Source: Zingiber officinale
Taxonomy: Eukaryota; Streptophyta; Magnoliopsida; Zingiberales; Zingiberaceae
Reading direction: 5' to 3'
NCBI RefSeq assembly: GCF_018446385.1
Contig: NC_055998.1
Span: forward strand, 21,755,173-21,819,172
Length of the DNA: 64,000 nt
A program made the translations under genes and the position numbers. This document shows positions 34,871 through 47,711 of this stretch, piece after piece. Position 1 is the first letter of the stretch. The number at the start of each line of letters is the position of its first letter. Below the pieces are notes generated by a model. The model was not told the origin of the DNA, did no database searches, and was given only the letters and a program-made list of their open reading frames with translations.

Positions 34871-37800
34871 TAAGAACAATATATGTGTATTTAATTCATT
34901 AGTTGAAACATGTTTAGTGGTGTTATCTACCAGAACTTGGAGTGTAGATACAGATGTCATTAATCATGTCCGCAATTCTTTGCAGGGTTCCAGGAAACCC
35001 GACAACTAAATGAAAATAAAAACACCGTCCACATGGGCACTGCTGTAAAAGTGGTAGCTATTGCAGTGGGAGATGTTTATCTTTTGATAAGAATAAAATA
35101 TGGATTTTAAGTAATTGTCTTTACGTACCAAGTTTAGAAAGAACTAGTTTTCAGTTTCTAAACTATTCAAAGAACTTAATATTCTGCCTCTTTTAATAAC
35201 AAAGTTGTTATTAAGAAAAAGAGAGAAGTTATCTATTCTGGTATGTTGGTTGATAATTTATAAATCTAATAACTCTCACGATGCAACAAATGGAAATTAG
35301 TAACACATCTTCTAACTTTAAGAGAAAGCAACCTTCGGAAATGAACCAATTATATCTTTGACATCTAAGGCTAGGTTATATTAACTTAAGTAGGATTCAT
35401 TGGTAGCTGATGAACTTTTGGGTTCATTAGTAGTGGAAATCTTTCCAACCTGCGAGTCTTACTTGGAAGGAAAAATAACCAAGAAGCTTTTAAGTCTAAA
35501 GGGTATGGAGCCAAAGATATATAGGAATTGGTTCATTCTGATTTGTGTGATCCTATGACTATCCAGACAAGAGGTATTTTCAAATATTTCATCTATTTTA
35601 TAGACAACTATTTGAGATACGGATACATTTACTTGATGTACCGCAAGTCTAAGTGCTTTGATTAGTTCAAAGAATACGAGGCTGATGTGGAGAAACGTCA
35701 AAGTAAAAGTATCAAGACACTACGGTGAGATCGTAGTGGCAAGTACCTCTTTGGGAGAATTTAGGAGTCACTTATCAGAAGTAGGGATTCAATCCCAACT
35801 AACTACACCTGGTATACCCCAACAGAATAGTGTAGAAAAAGGAAGGTATAGGACTCTTATGAAAATAAGTAGATTGATGATGAGTTATTTAGAAAATTAC
35901 CAAATTCATTTTAAGGATATACTCTGGAAACGGAAGTGAACATAGTACCTTCCAAAGTCAGAACTCTCTACTCATATAGAATTACTGAATAAGCGTAAGC
36001 CTATTTTGAAGCATATTCGGATTCGGGTAGTCCAGCACATATGCTGAAGAGAGACAATGATAAGTTGGACAGGAAATTCACTTGTTTGTGGGTTATCCTA
36101 GAGAAATGAAAGTAGGTTTATAGTCTTAAAAATCAGAAGGTCATTGTTAGCATCAATGACCGATTTTTAGAAAAGGACTATGTAATAAACCACGTGCCCA
36201 TAAGTAAATTTGTTCTTAAGGAAATAATAAAGGACATGTCTAATCTAGTACCAACTGTACAAGATGAAATATCACAAGGAAACTGCAACACGTATCACAA
36301 ATGATACACAATTGCAGAAAGTGCCTCATCGTAGTGGGAGGGTTGTTAGGCAACCTAAAAAGATTCATGTTTTGGGAGAGTTTTTGGACTCGATCCCTGG
36401 AGGACATGAACCTGATCTCTAGACATATGACGAAGTACTCCAAGATAAAGATGCAACATCTTGGCAAAGAGTAATGATTAATAGAATTAGAATATATGTA
36501 TTCTAATAAAATCTGGAAGCTTGTAGAACCACCAAATGGTGTAAAAGCCTTTGGGTGTAAAAAGATCTATAATAGGAAAAGAGGGATAGACAGGAAGGTA
36601 GAAACTTTCAAAGCAAGGCTTGATGAAAAAGGAAACTTTTTCACTGGTAGCTATGCTTAAGTCTATCCGGATTCTTTTATCTATTTGGCAAGTGGATGTC
36701 AAGACAGCATTCCTTAATGGAAGTCTTGAAGAAAGCATCCATATAAAGCAACCAGAAGGGTTCATTGCAAAGGGCTAAGAGCATCTTGCGTGCAAGCTCA
36801 ATTAGTCTATGGATTGAGGCAAAGCTTCAAGGTCTTGGAACATCCGGTTTATCAAAGTAATCCAGACCTATGGATTTATTTAGTAACCGGATAAGTCTTG
36901 TGTATACAAAATGTGTGATGGAAACGTGGTGGTATTTCTTGTACTATACGTAGATAACATTTTTGGTAGTTGGAAACAATCTCAAAATATTGTCAGAAGT
37001 AAGGGTATGGTTATCCAAACAATTCAATATAAAGGACTTGGGAGAATGTATATATTCTTGAGATCAAAGTAATAAGAGATCGCAAGAAAAGAATATTTTA
37101 CTTATCCCAAGCTTTATACATCGGAAAAATCCTTGCTCGTTTTAAGCATGCAAAACTCCAAGAAAGGTTTCTTACCTTTTTAGCATGGAATAACTTTATC
37201 TAAAGATATGTCTCCGTAGACATCAAAGGAGATAAAGGAAATAAAGACAGTTCTTTATGCTTCGGCTGTCAGAAGCCTAATGTATGCTATGCACGAGATC
37301 AGAAATCTGTTTTGCCAAGGGCATAGTTAGCAGATATCAAAAGTAACCCTGGACAAGGACAGTGAACTGCAGTAAAACATATATTGAAGTACCTTAGAGG
37401 CACTAGAGATTGTATGCTAGCTTACAAGGCAGTTAATTTGGTCCCTGTGGGTTGCACAAATTTTGACTTCCAATCGGATAGGGACAATAATAAGTCAACC
37501 TCGGGGTTTTGTGTTTACTTTAGGAGGTAAAGTCATAACTATGGAAGAGTGATAAGCATAAGTATTTTTTCTGGACTCAACCATAGAAGCTTAGTATATG
37601 GTAAGCCTCTGAGGTAGCCATAAAAGATGAATGACTCAATAACCTCAAGATAGACTTAGATATGATTTCTGGTTTGTCCAAAGAATATTACAATTTATTG
37701 TAATAATAGTGGTGCAGTAGCAAACTCAAAGAAACCATGAGTCTATAAGGCAAGTAAACACAATAGAGCGCAAGTACCACCCAATACGAGAAATCGTATA

Positions 37801-37910
37801 AACGAGGAGAAGTTGTTGCTGCATAGATTGCATCAGATGATTACCTGTAGATCATTTCACTAAGGCCCTTAAGGTAAGAGCTTTTGATGGGCATGTTGAA
37901 GAGTTGGGAA
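34870..37910 (+). pseudogene. Copia pol remnant (protease, integrase, RT, RNase H)
   Basis: Heavily broken Ty1/copia polyprotein with domains in the usual order, integrase before RT. About 34900-34980: aspartic-protease surroundings (NSLQG-like segment). About 35340-35900: integrase, with HSDLC-like, LTTPGIPQQNSVEKGR and MMSYLENY segments (35658-35939 is its longest open piece). About 36480-37060: RT, with KLVEPPNGVKAFG, VDVKTAFLNGSLEESI and a VLYVDN active-site remnant (YVDD in active enzymes). About 37250-37900: RNase H, with NNSGAVANSK. Stops and frameshifts are frequent throughout, far more than the LTR divergence would suggest. Confidence 0.8.
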
Positions 37911-37964
37911 TCAGATGTATGGCAGCAGATATGACAGCTTAGTCTTTTAGTATAAGTGGGAGAT

Positions 37965-40535
37965 TGTTAGGATGTATACTAAAAGCCTAGCTTTTGGTAT
38001 AAACATTTATCTAGAAATAAGAATCACATTGATCAAATGTCTACATTTATGATAAATATAGTTGTTCAATTAATTTATATTGTAGATAACATGGTGTGTG
38101 GTGTCACACACAAAGGATCATGTTATCAGTACCTTATAAATTATAAACAGTAGCTCATGACCATGATGGAAAGGAACAAACCATTGGAAGGTCGTAGTGT
38201 AATTAGATATTAGTTTATCTTAACTATATAATTACACTAGTACACTTAGAGTGTATTGAGTAGGACCATTAGAGGTCGTTTCTTTTATACTGACTTTATA
38301 AAGGAACAAAGACCTCAGTTATTATGGAAGTGTGTGCTCTTAATCCTAATATAATAACAAGCACATATATTTGATATTTATTTCTTTAATTTATCAATGG
38401 GTGAGATTTAGTTCGATAAATCAATAAGCCCGATAAGTTGGGAAATGATATCACTTATAGTGTGTGTTGTTGATTATAGAAGAAAACTGTGTCCTAGTGA
38501 TCTAGGTTGAGAATGTCCCCAAGAGGAGCTCATAAGGATTGTCATGTTAAACCCTGCAGGTGGACTTAGTCCGACATGACGATGAAGTTGAGTGGTACTA
38601 CTCTTGGAGCTAGATATTAGTTAAGTGAGTTGTCAGTAACTTACTTAATTAGTGGATATTTGTTATTTTAAACACAGGGAGACTAACACACTCATAATAA
38701 GAAGGACCCCAAAATGTAATTTGGGATTGGTGCGGTAGTTCAATAATAGTTCTCTAGTGGAATGAATTATTATTGATAAAATTAAGTTGTGTGTTCGGGG
38801 CGAACACGGGATGCTTAATTTTATCGGGAGACCAAAATCAATTCCTCCTCTCGGTCCCTATCGTAGTCTCTTAATTATAGAGTACTATACCCACCTATAC
38901 CCACCTTCTTACCCATCCTATAGGGGCCGGCCAAGCTAGCTTGGAGACCAAGCTAGGGCCGGCCAAAGTTTGGTTCATGGGTGCTTCAAGGTGGCCGGCC
39001 CTAGCTTGGGTTCAAGCTTGGTGTGTCCGACCCAAATTAAAATAAAAGGATTTTTATTTTTAAATTTTTCTTATGTGGATAACATGATTTAAAAGAGAGT
39101 TTAAAAATTTAAATCTTTCCTTTTATAAGATTCTACAAAAGATTAAGAGAAGAGCTAAATCTCTTTCCTTATTTGTAGATTAAAAGGTTGATTTTAATTT
39201 TGATAAAAACTTTCCTTTTTAACCATGTTCATGATTTAAAAGAAAGTTTAAAAAATTAATAATTCTCTTTTATTAGTTTCTACAAAAGATTAAGAAAAGA
39301 TTTAATATCTTTCCTTATTTGTAAATTGAAAAGAGATTTTAATTTTTGAGATAACTTTCCGGAAATTATCTACATGTTTAAAGAAAGATTTAATTTATAA
39401 AATTTCCTTTTAACCAATCATGAAGGGATAAAAATTATTGGAGAAATTTTTTATAAATTTCTGGAGACAAATTAGGAAGTTTTAATTAATTAAAACTCTC
39501 CTTGTTTGTAGCTTTAATATGGCCGGCCATTGTAAATTGAAAATAAAAATTATTTTTAATTAAATAAATTTTCCTTTTCAATGGCAAAAGAATTAAGGAA
39601 GTTTTTATTAAATTTTCCTTAATTGCCAAGACCAAGGATTATAAAAGAGGAGGTAGAGGAGCCTTCAAGCGAATAACTGCTATTCTTTTCCTTCCTCTCC
39701 TCTTTGGTTTTGGTGGCCGGCCCTATTTCTCTCCTCTCCTCTTGTTGGCCGAAACTTATCTCTTGGTGGAGCTTTTGTTTGTGGCCGGATCAAGGAAGGA
39801 GAAGAAGGAGAGAAAGCAAGCCTCGTCTCTAGCATCCCTTGGGGCATTGGTGGTGACCGAAATTCTTCATCCTTGGAGGAGTTTATTGTGGCCGAAATCT
39901 AGAAGAAAGAAGGAAGGTGGAAAGGTGGTTCTCATCTCAGAAGATCGTTTCCCACACAACGTCCGAGGTTAGAAGAGGAATACGGTAGAAGATCAAGAGG
40001 TCTTTTTAAAAGGTATAACTAGTATTTTTCCTTTCCGCATCATACTAGTTATTTTTGGAAATAATACCAAATACAAGAGGCATACGATTTTAGTGTTTCG
40101 AATTTATTTTTGATGTAGTGTTCTTTTGTTTTTTTTCCCTTGTGATTTGATTGTTCCTTTCGGTTAACCTAAAGTTATTTTAGGAAATTAAATATTAGCT
40201 TTCCTTAAAAGGTTTTGTCTAGTCGGTGATGGTTGTTCCCATATCCAAGAAGGCCATGTGCCTCGCCACGTCAGTACTGGGAACCAATTATGGAAATTAA
40301 TATTTAATGGAATTAATAACTTAGGTGATTTGGATCGAATGTGTTAAGTTCCGCAGGAGATCCAAGTCAAAACCTAAAAGAACAAATAAATTAAACTTTG
40401 GATCAAACGCGTTAAGTTCCGCAGGCGATCCAAGTTTAATTTAAAAGAACACATGGTAGCTAGGAAAAAGGTTCAGACCTTTGTACAAAATTTTTGTATA
40501 GTAGAACCATTAGGTTTTCCGAGTAGCAACCAACA
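37965..40535 (+). repeat. 3' LTR of the copia element
   Basis: 2571 bp, TGTTAGG to CCAACA, TATA box at about 39639-39647. Followed directly by the TSD copy CCATC. Confidence 0.9.
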
Positions 40536-40599
40536 CCATCGCCCAACAACGCCGCTCCCTGCAACATATCAAGACGAATTGATTAAGGTGTGATCTCAA

Positions 40600-40876
40600 C
40601 TGGAGCAAGCAGGCCCGACCCATAACTCTGACCACTAAATCCCCTGTGATCCTGCCTCCTAAAAGAGAGTTCAGTATTACTAGCGTCCTTTAATATAATA
40701 GTATGTATTCCCAAGGAGGTTCCAAGAATTTATCTATCAAATAAAAGCTAATCAAACTATGTTATGCTCCCTTGGTCCTGCTTTTTCATTTATGTCCTCT
40801 TTTCTTGTGTAGTATTTCATCTTTAGACATTGAGCGTGAGAGTATGCTCACTTATAACTCACATTGAGGCGAAAGC
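40600..40876. other. Tat-derived spacer between copia and Athila insertions
   Basis: Continuation of the Tat 3' region downstream of the small antisense gene. No gene is recognised. Confidence 0.35.
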
Positions 40877-42539
40877 TGTTACGCAACCGCAAGTGTATAG
40901 TTTCATCGTCAATAATAAAAATATCGAATCCACAGGTACTATTGATTAAGCACTAGAGATATCACAAAGTAAGTTATCTAGACAAATGTAAGATTGGTGA
41001 GAAAGGAGAGTAAGAGAAAGAGAAGAGGAAAGTGAGAAGAGAGAGAAGAGAGAGAATCGATTTTGGAGGGAATGAGCTTTGGGATATGGATTCTAGGATT
41101 TTGGTTTCATTATAATACTAGGAGATACTACATAGATTGTTTAGTTTCTATCCTCTATGTCAATGCTCTTGCAGGAAGTTAGATTGGCCAGTATCCCTAA
41201 GTATCACGTAGAGACAATCCTTGTGAAATCCTGTAACGGTTAACCCCCCTGTCATGAGGGCGCCTCGGTAGATCACTGGGATACATATCTAGTAAAGAAC
41301 AAAAAGGATAAGGGTAGAGGTTTGGTGCGGTTATCTACTTCCTTATGGAGGAATTGCCTCTCCTTTCAAGAGAACGTCCTAGACGTTCGTGAATGGGTTA
41401 CCCTTGTCACTAGGGCCCTTTGGGTATATGATCTGGAGCACTCTCTTTACGAGAGCAGCAGTTCCTAAGGGATTGTCTCTCCTTTTGAGGGAACGTCTTA
41501 GACGTCCGGAAAGGGTTACCCCTGTCACTAGGGTACCTTGCTCAATACGCTCTAAGGTATCCCCTTTGTGGGATCAACAATCCTCCACATCAATCAATTA
41601 AAGAATAGAAATATAAACATCTCACACAAGCATGAACAAGACATTAACAAGTCATCATATAGAAACAAAGTGAATCTACATAGTTCCACATCTCCATCGC
41701 ATTACAAATTCTCCCTAATCCTAGAAGAGGACGTCTACTTCATTGTGGGGGAAGAACAACCCCAGAACATAAAGAAAAGCATAGTTACAACCCTAGGTGT
41801 GAGAAGAAAGGGAAGAAGAGATGTTTGCCTATGATTTCGATGTCTTGGGGATGCCTCCTTCCACCGGAGATGGACGGATCGTGAAGGGACGGCGGTGGAT
41901 GAAGCTCTATGGCTTTCCCCGAGGGGAGGGACGAAGTCCCGAACCAAAGATCCACCCAAGAATAGGTTTCTTGACCCTTTTATAAGCTAGGGTATGGGCG
42001 CTGCACGACCCGTGGCATGGCCGTGCAAGGTTGGCACGACCACGCCCATCCTCTCTTCTGGCGAAGCTGCACGGCCGTGCAGATTAGCAAGACCGTGTGG
42101 TCTTTGGCTTCTGCTCTATGAGGCACGGCCGTGCAAGGATGCACGGTCGGGCATTCCTTTGTCTCGGCTTGGGGTGGCACGACCGTTCAATGATGCATGA
42201 CCGTGCAATGGTGCACGACCATGCACTGCTTCGCCTCTGCCATGGCCGCACGACCGTGCAAGGGTGCACGGTCGTGCACTACTCCCTTCTGTCTGGTCAC
42301 ACACCCGTTTGTTGCACGGCCGTGTTCTTTAGCTTGTTTCGGTGCGTAGATAATCATCGTTTTTGCTCCGAAAGTCATCCTTATCAACACAAAACCAAAC
42401 AAAGAGCAGATATCCGAACAAAAGAATGTATATAATGTATATAAAATGAAAGAGGCAATCATGCAACGAATATATATGAATAAAGTATGTGAATGTGCGC
42501 TAAAATATGCATAAATGATCATAATATTTGCGCACATCA
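40877..42539 (-). repeat. 3' LTR of the Athila element
   Basis: Shares about 1.47 kb with the 5' LTR at very high identity. Carries a palindromic cluster (about 42000-42330) built of CACGACCGTGCA and TGCACGGCCGTGCA, and two copies of a 'gggaacgtcttagacgtccg'-like unit (41365-41430 and 41485-41545). Several open frames on both strands within the palindromic cluster are sequence artefacts. Confidence 0.85.
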
Positions 42540-42550
42540 CACCTCCAGAC

Positions 42551-43810
42551 TTAAACCTTTGCTTGTTCTCAAGCAAAACCCGCAATCTAGATTCATGTGG
42601 TTAAATAGTGTGTCATAATCTCTAACAATTCAATCTAATCCAATCAGATGATTTCATTAGTGAGCAAGATACAAAAGTAGTTGAAGTATGACCTAAGTAG
42701 TAGTCCTCCGTACTTAGTGCAAAGGTGGCCTAGATTTATCAAGTTTCAATCCCTAAGTCTAGTCAAGTCATCATAAAATTGTGTTCTTTATGCTTCCGGC
42801 AATAGACACTTACCTGCCACACACAAGGTTCGTTCCCCTCAAAAATGCTATGCATTGTCTATACAGGGTCTCAAAGGAATACTCAGTATCAAGAGAAACA
42901 TAGCATTCATTTCCCCAGTAACCTAATTCGATCTCAAAGGGATGAATTGCTAGTTTCCACTCACGACAACTATTTTTTTTATCCCTTATTTTTTTTGAAT
43001 GTTTGCAAAGTATCAAACTTGAACAAACCTTCAATTTTTTTTTAAAAAAAATTATTATTATTATTTTTTTGGATTGATTTTTCCAAATAAGCTTACATGA
43101 TCTGAGTTTATCCAGTAACCAAAATGTAGTTGAGAGGTCACTATAGAAACATAAGAACTAGTCCAATTCTATGAATCATGACTATTTTAGAGTTATCAAC
43201 CATCAAAAGTAGGCATAGTGTATAGAGATCCTAAAACAAGGCCAATACTTAAACTCTTATAGTAAAAACATTGCTCACTTCATGCTATCATAGATAGAAA
43301 AAGATAGATCACTAAACATAAGTAACACATGAACCACATAAAATCTAGAATAACTAGTATTTTGCATTAAGGAACAAACAAACATAATATGATATAGGAT
43401 GCAACTAGTAAAAATTTTATTATGCAAAAAGAAATAAGCAAAAGCTGAACTAAACTAAATGCATTCTAATGCATCCCCGCAGACTTAAACTTTTCATCGT
43501 CTCGATGAAAACTAGAAATGTAATGTGAAGGAAATTTATGAAGTTTAGAGAAGTTACCAAGTGATGAGATTCAAATGGTTGACATTCATGTGCTTCAAGA
43601 TACTCCTCTATCCGATGCTCACATTCCTCCACAATTCTGAAATCTATAAAAAGAATGATAGACAAGAAAAATTAAGTAGAGGGTATGAATTATTAAAAAG
43701 AAATGAAACTAGAAAGAACTAAAGACATGAATGAAAACAAAGAAAATGAACTTGGGTTGCCTGCCAAGAAGCGCTTGTTTAAGAGCATTAGCTCGACCAC
43801 CTCATTAGAT
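42551..43810. other. Athila 3' interior, pol deleted
   Basis: No coding sequence seen where pol should be. AT-rich DNA with a homopolymer and ATT-repeat patch (43035-43070). Confidence 0.5.
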
Positions 43811-45958
43811 TTATCGAAATCTCGCTCTTGGAGGGGTAAGATATTTTAGAACCCTCTTACCAAGGGCTCTTATTATAGAGAGAGCTTTCAATGTTGAAGT
43901 TAAGAAGTGAAGTATCGCTCTCTCCATCTTCGTCTTCTTTGAAGTTCTTTCAGGTGGTCGAAGACGGTTCAATCTGAGCTTCCAACTATAGGCCTCTTGA
44001 AAACCTACACACCCAAAAGAAAGGCAAACCTCCCACAAGCATGTAATATAAGAAGGAACTAGAGTCGTATTAGTATGAACTGAATATGTATCAAAAATTG
44101 AATCACATCCAACAAAATCAATTATAGGTACCTCTATAAAATCTTCCAAAAAATCACTAGAAATACTAACCTTGCATTGCTGAGAGATACCTGAAAGTTC
44201 TAAACATGTGGATGTGACTTCTAAATCTTGTATTGGCTCTAGCTCTGGCTCAGGTGGTGGTGTTTCAATAGATGGTGATTCTTGGGACTCACCCATATCT
44301 GCATGAGTCCCTACACGTTGGTTCACAATAGGTTCAACCCTTGCAATTCTTACCTCTAAGGGTTGTGTGGACGAAGGAGGTGATCCTTGAAATGCTGCTT
44401 CCACAACGCAGCTCCCTACACAGTCTTCCAAATCATCATCATCATCATCACAAGCGTCGAAAAATAAACCAACGCCTATATCTTCAACAGGAGAATCATC
44501 TGTAGGAGGATCATTAACTTTATTTGCAGTTTTAAGTTGATCTACCACATCACATTCATCATCTGAAAATTTAATTTGCTCATAACACCTTGTAAACCCA
44601 GAAGGTAGATCTGAAAACTTGTTGTCCGCTGCATTATCATCACAATCCTCATCTAAAGAGTCCTCATTTTCATATACATCCAGAAATCTACACTCAACCA
44701 TATTGGTGTCACAGAATCTGCCAAAGTCTTCATTTTCATTGACCCTCACTAGCCTTTGTGGAAAAGGAACTTTTAGTGAAGGTCTTGGGAAAGGTACTTC
44801 CTTCTTTCCATACTCCCTTTGAGCTTGTGGAGGAGGTCCAGCTTGCTTATCTAGTGTTGGTGTCATCAACCGTTGAGAAAAAGGTACTTGTGGCCTTTGG
44901 GAACTTCTTGGAGTAATGAAACTGAGTTCTTGAGGTCTTCTATTGTTCTTCTCCTCAATCCTAAACAAGTTTGTCTTCAGAAGTTCTTTATGATTCTTGC
45001 CACTTCTCAACTTAATATCATTATCAGTTACACTAGATCTTGTCTGTGTAGGAGGAAGGTCTTCCTTGAACCATTTTGAAACTATGCTATTAATCTTTTC
45101 CCCCAAATGTTTGAACTCCTCATTCTGTGACTTCTGAATTTTGACATTCTTGGGTGGTTGAACTGTATTTTGTTTGACAGGCTCTCTTGTGTATATGGCT
45201 TGTACTTCTTGAATTTCTGAGGGAGATTCCATCCAGCTTTTGCTCGACCATCCATGGAGGTTCAATGCCACTTGATCAATTAATGTATAAGCTTCTTCTA
45301 TACCCTTGTCCATAAAAGACCCTCCAGCTGATGAATCTAACAAACACTTATCTGAAAAAGAAATTCCCCTATAGAATATGTGTAGAATCAGCCATTTCTC
45401 TAAACCATGATGAGGGCACTATCTTTGTAGACTCTTGAATTTGTCCCATGTTTCAAATATTGATTCTCCATGTGGCTGAGCAAAATTCGTGATGCAACTC
45501 CTCATGTAGATTGTTCTGCTTGGAGGGAAAAAGTGATTCAGAAATTGCTGCTTCAATTGTTCCCAACTTGTGACGCTTTGAGGACGGAAAGAATATAACC
45601 AAGTCTTTGCTTTGTCCTTGATACTAAAAGGAAACGCCATCAACCGGACTGCATCTACTGATACTCCTTCACAATTCACCAAATCACAAAGCTCTAGAAA
45701 TGTCGCCAGATGCAGATAAGGACTTTCTGATACTTCTCCCCTGAATTTGTGACCTTGTATCATGGAAATTAACTCTGGGTCTAGTTGAAAATTTTCTGCT
45801 TCAATAAGAGGATGCACAATGGGAGACATGGAAATTAACTCTGGGTCTAGTTGAAAATTTTCTGCTTCAATAAGAGGTTGCACAATGGGAGACATAAATC
45901 TTGTAGAAATAGGTGTCGAGAAATCTCTTAAGGCCCTGCTCGACATGTTAGTGCTCAT
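43811..45958 (-). pseudogene. Athila gag, one in-frame stop
   Basis: A single frame of about 716 codons from ATG 45958 to 43811, interrupted only by a TAG at 45419-45421 where a Lys codon is expected (LQR-stop-CPHHGL). The N-terminal third is the retrotransposon gag domain: LHLATFLELCD, VRLMAFPFSIKDKAKTWL, WEQLKQQFLNHFFP and later LLDSSAGGSFMDK. A 22-residue segment starting MSPIV(Q/H)PLIEAENF is duplicated in tandem near the start (66-bp duplication, 45765-45900). The C-terminal two-thirds is acidic and low-complexity, with a five-Asp run from a CAT/ATC microsatellite (44439-44452). One lesion in over 2 kb suggests gag stayed functional until recently. Confidence 0.85.
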
Positions 45959-46183
45959 CGAAATAAAATGAGTAAAAATAAAAATGAAGAATTAAATATA
46001 AGAAATGAAATGCTATATGAAAAACAAGAAACAAAATGCAGAATTTAAATTGCTAGAAAAAAATGTAGATTTTTTTTTTGATTATGTATATGGAAAGCAA
46101 ATTACAATTTAAAATGGAAAAACAAAAACTATTCACAAGTCTAGGTTAGCTAAATTACTAATCTACTAATGTTAATGCGAACA

Positions 46184-46202
46184 GTCCCCGTCAACGGTGC
46201 CA
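46184..46202 (-). promoter_or_regulatory. Athila primer-binding site
   Basis: Minus strand TGGCACCGTTGACGGGGAC, six bases after the LTR end GCGTAACA. Close to the tRNA-Asp type TGGCGCCGTTGCCGGGGA of Athila elements. Confidence 0.75.
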
Positions 46203-46208
46203 AAAACT

Positions 46209-47711
46209 TGTTACGCAACCGCAAGTGTACGATTTCGCGTCAATAATAAAAATATCGAATCCACAGAGACTATTGATTAAGCACTAGAGATATCGCAAAG
46301 TAAGTTATCTAGACAAATCTAAGATTGGTGAGAAAGGAGAGTAAGAGAAAGAGAAGAGGAAAGCGAGAAGAGAGAGAAGAGAGAGAATCAATCTTGGAGG
46401 GAATGAGCTTTGGGATATGGATTCTAGGATTTCGATTTTATTATAATACTAGGAGATACTACATAGATTGTTTAGTTTCTATCCTCTATGTCAATGCTCT
46501 TGCAGGAAGTTAGATTGGCCAGTATCCCTAAGTATCACGTAGAGACAATCCTTGTGAAATCCTATAACGGTTAACCCCCCTGTCACGAGGGCGCCTCGGT
46601 AGATCACTGGGATACATATCTAGTAAAGAACAATAAGGATAAGGGTAGAGGTTTGGTGCGGTTATCTACTTCCTTATGGAGGAATTGCCTCTCCTTTCAA
46701 GAGAACGCCCTAGACGTTCGTGAATGGGTTACCCTTGTCACTAGGGCCCTTTGGGTATATGATCTGGAGCACTCTCTTTACGAGAGCAGCAGTTCCTAAG
46801 GGATTGTCTCTCCTTTTGAGGGAACGTCTTAGACGTCCGGAAAGGGTTACCCCTGTCACTAGGGTACCTTGCTCAATACACTCTAAGGTATCCCCTTTGC
46901 GGGATCAACAATCCTCCACATCAATCAATTAAAGAATAGAAATATAAACATCTCACACAAGCATGAACAAGAAATTAACAAGTCATCGTATAGAAACAAA
47001 GTGAATCTACATAGTTCCACATCTCCATCGCATTACAAATTCTCCCTAATCCTAGAAGAGGACGTCTACTTCATTGTGGGGGAAGAACAACCCCAGAACA
47101 TAAAGAAAAACATACTTACAACCCTAGGTGTGAGAAGAAAGGGAAGAAGAGATGCTTGCCGATGATTCCGATGTCTTGGGGATGCCTCCTTCCTCCGGAG
47201 ATGGACGGATCGTGAAGGGACGGCGGTGTATGAAGCTCTACGGCTTTCCCCGAGGGGAGGGACGAAGTCCCGAACCAAAGATCCACCCAAGAATAGGTTT
47301 CTTGACCCTTTTATAAGCTAGGGTATGGGCGCTGCATGACCCGTGGCATGGCCGTGCAAGGTTGGCACGACCACGCCCATCCTCTCTTCTGGCGAAGCTG
47401 TGCGGCCGTGCCAATTAGCACGACCGTGTGGTCTTTGGCTTCTGCTCTCTGAGGCACGGCCGTGCAAGGATGCACGGTTGGGCATTCCTTTGTCTCGGCC
47501 TGGGGTGTCACGACCGTGCAATGATGCATGACCGTGTGTTGCTTTGCCTCTGCCATGGTCGCACGACCGTGCAATGGTGCACGGCCATGCACTGCTTCGC
47601 CTCTGCCATGGCCGCACGACCGTGCAAGGGTGCACGGCCGTGCACTGCTCCCTTCTGGTTGGTCACACGCCCGTGTGTTGCACGGTCGTGTTCTTTGGCT
47701 TGTTTTGGTGC
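46209..47711 (-). repeat. 5' LTR of the Athila element, truncated
   Basis: Matches 40877-42345. Homology stops at 'tttggtgc' (47704-47711), and antisense-gene sequence of the Tat element begins. Confidence 0.8.

Larger units (their letters stand above)
30722..40535 (+). mobile_element. Full-length Ty1/copia retrotransposon, 9.8 kb
   Basis: LTRs at 30722-33291 and 37965-40535 (2570 and 2571 bp), about 30 visible differences, roughly 99% identical. Perfect 5-bp TSD CCATC (30717-30721 and 40536-40540). The first LTR starts TA instead of TG, a point change. The primer site TGGTATCAGAGC (33294-33305) matches initiator tRNA-Met, and a purine tract ('aagtgggaga') ends at 37963. The interior keeps only a decayed pol, so it is non-autonomous. 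The same family left the solo LTR at 4583-6295. Confidence 0.92.
30408..40600 (+). pseudogene. Small antisense gene of the Tat element, split by the copia insertion
   Basis: A plus-strand frame, antisense to the Tat element, starts at ATG 30408 (context gccgccATGG, close to the plant consensus) and reads a hydrophilic, Lys/Glu-rich, probably coiled-coil protein (EEIRIKDETI near the end) to 30721, with one in-frame stop (TAA at about 30483). The copia element sits inside it: leaving out 30722-40540 lets the frame continue from 'gacgagaccatc' into 'gcccaacaacgc' (AQQRRSLQHIKTN) before a stop near 40590. No domain is recognised. A weak TATA-like 'ctttaagtag' lies at about 30368. Its role is unknown. 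Confidence 0.45.
40877..47711 (-). mobile_element. Athila-type Ty3/gypsy element, gag-only derivative
   Basis: Minus-strand element: 3' LTR 40877-42539 (1663 bp, minus-strand TGATGTGCGC to GCGTAACA), polypurine tract 42540-42550, interior 42551-46208, 5' LTR 46209 to about 47711. The primer site (46184-46202) reads TGGCACCGTTGACGGGGAC on the minus strand, the Athila type. The 5' LTR lacks about the first 195 bp present in the 3' LTR, where Tat DNA abuts it, so the upstream end was lost and no TSD can be shown. There is no protease, RT or integrase, only gag. Confidence 0.85.

Noticed and set aside
41980-42585. Multiple His/Arg-rich frames on both strands in the Athila LTRs
   Set aside because: They arise from the palindromic CACGACCGTGCA cluster, which has no stops on either strand.
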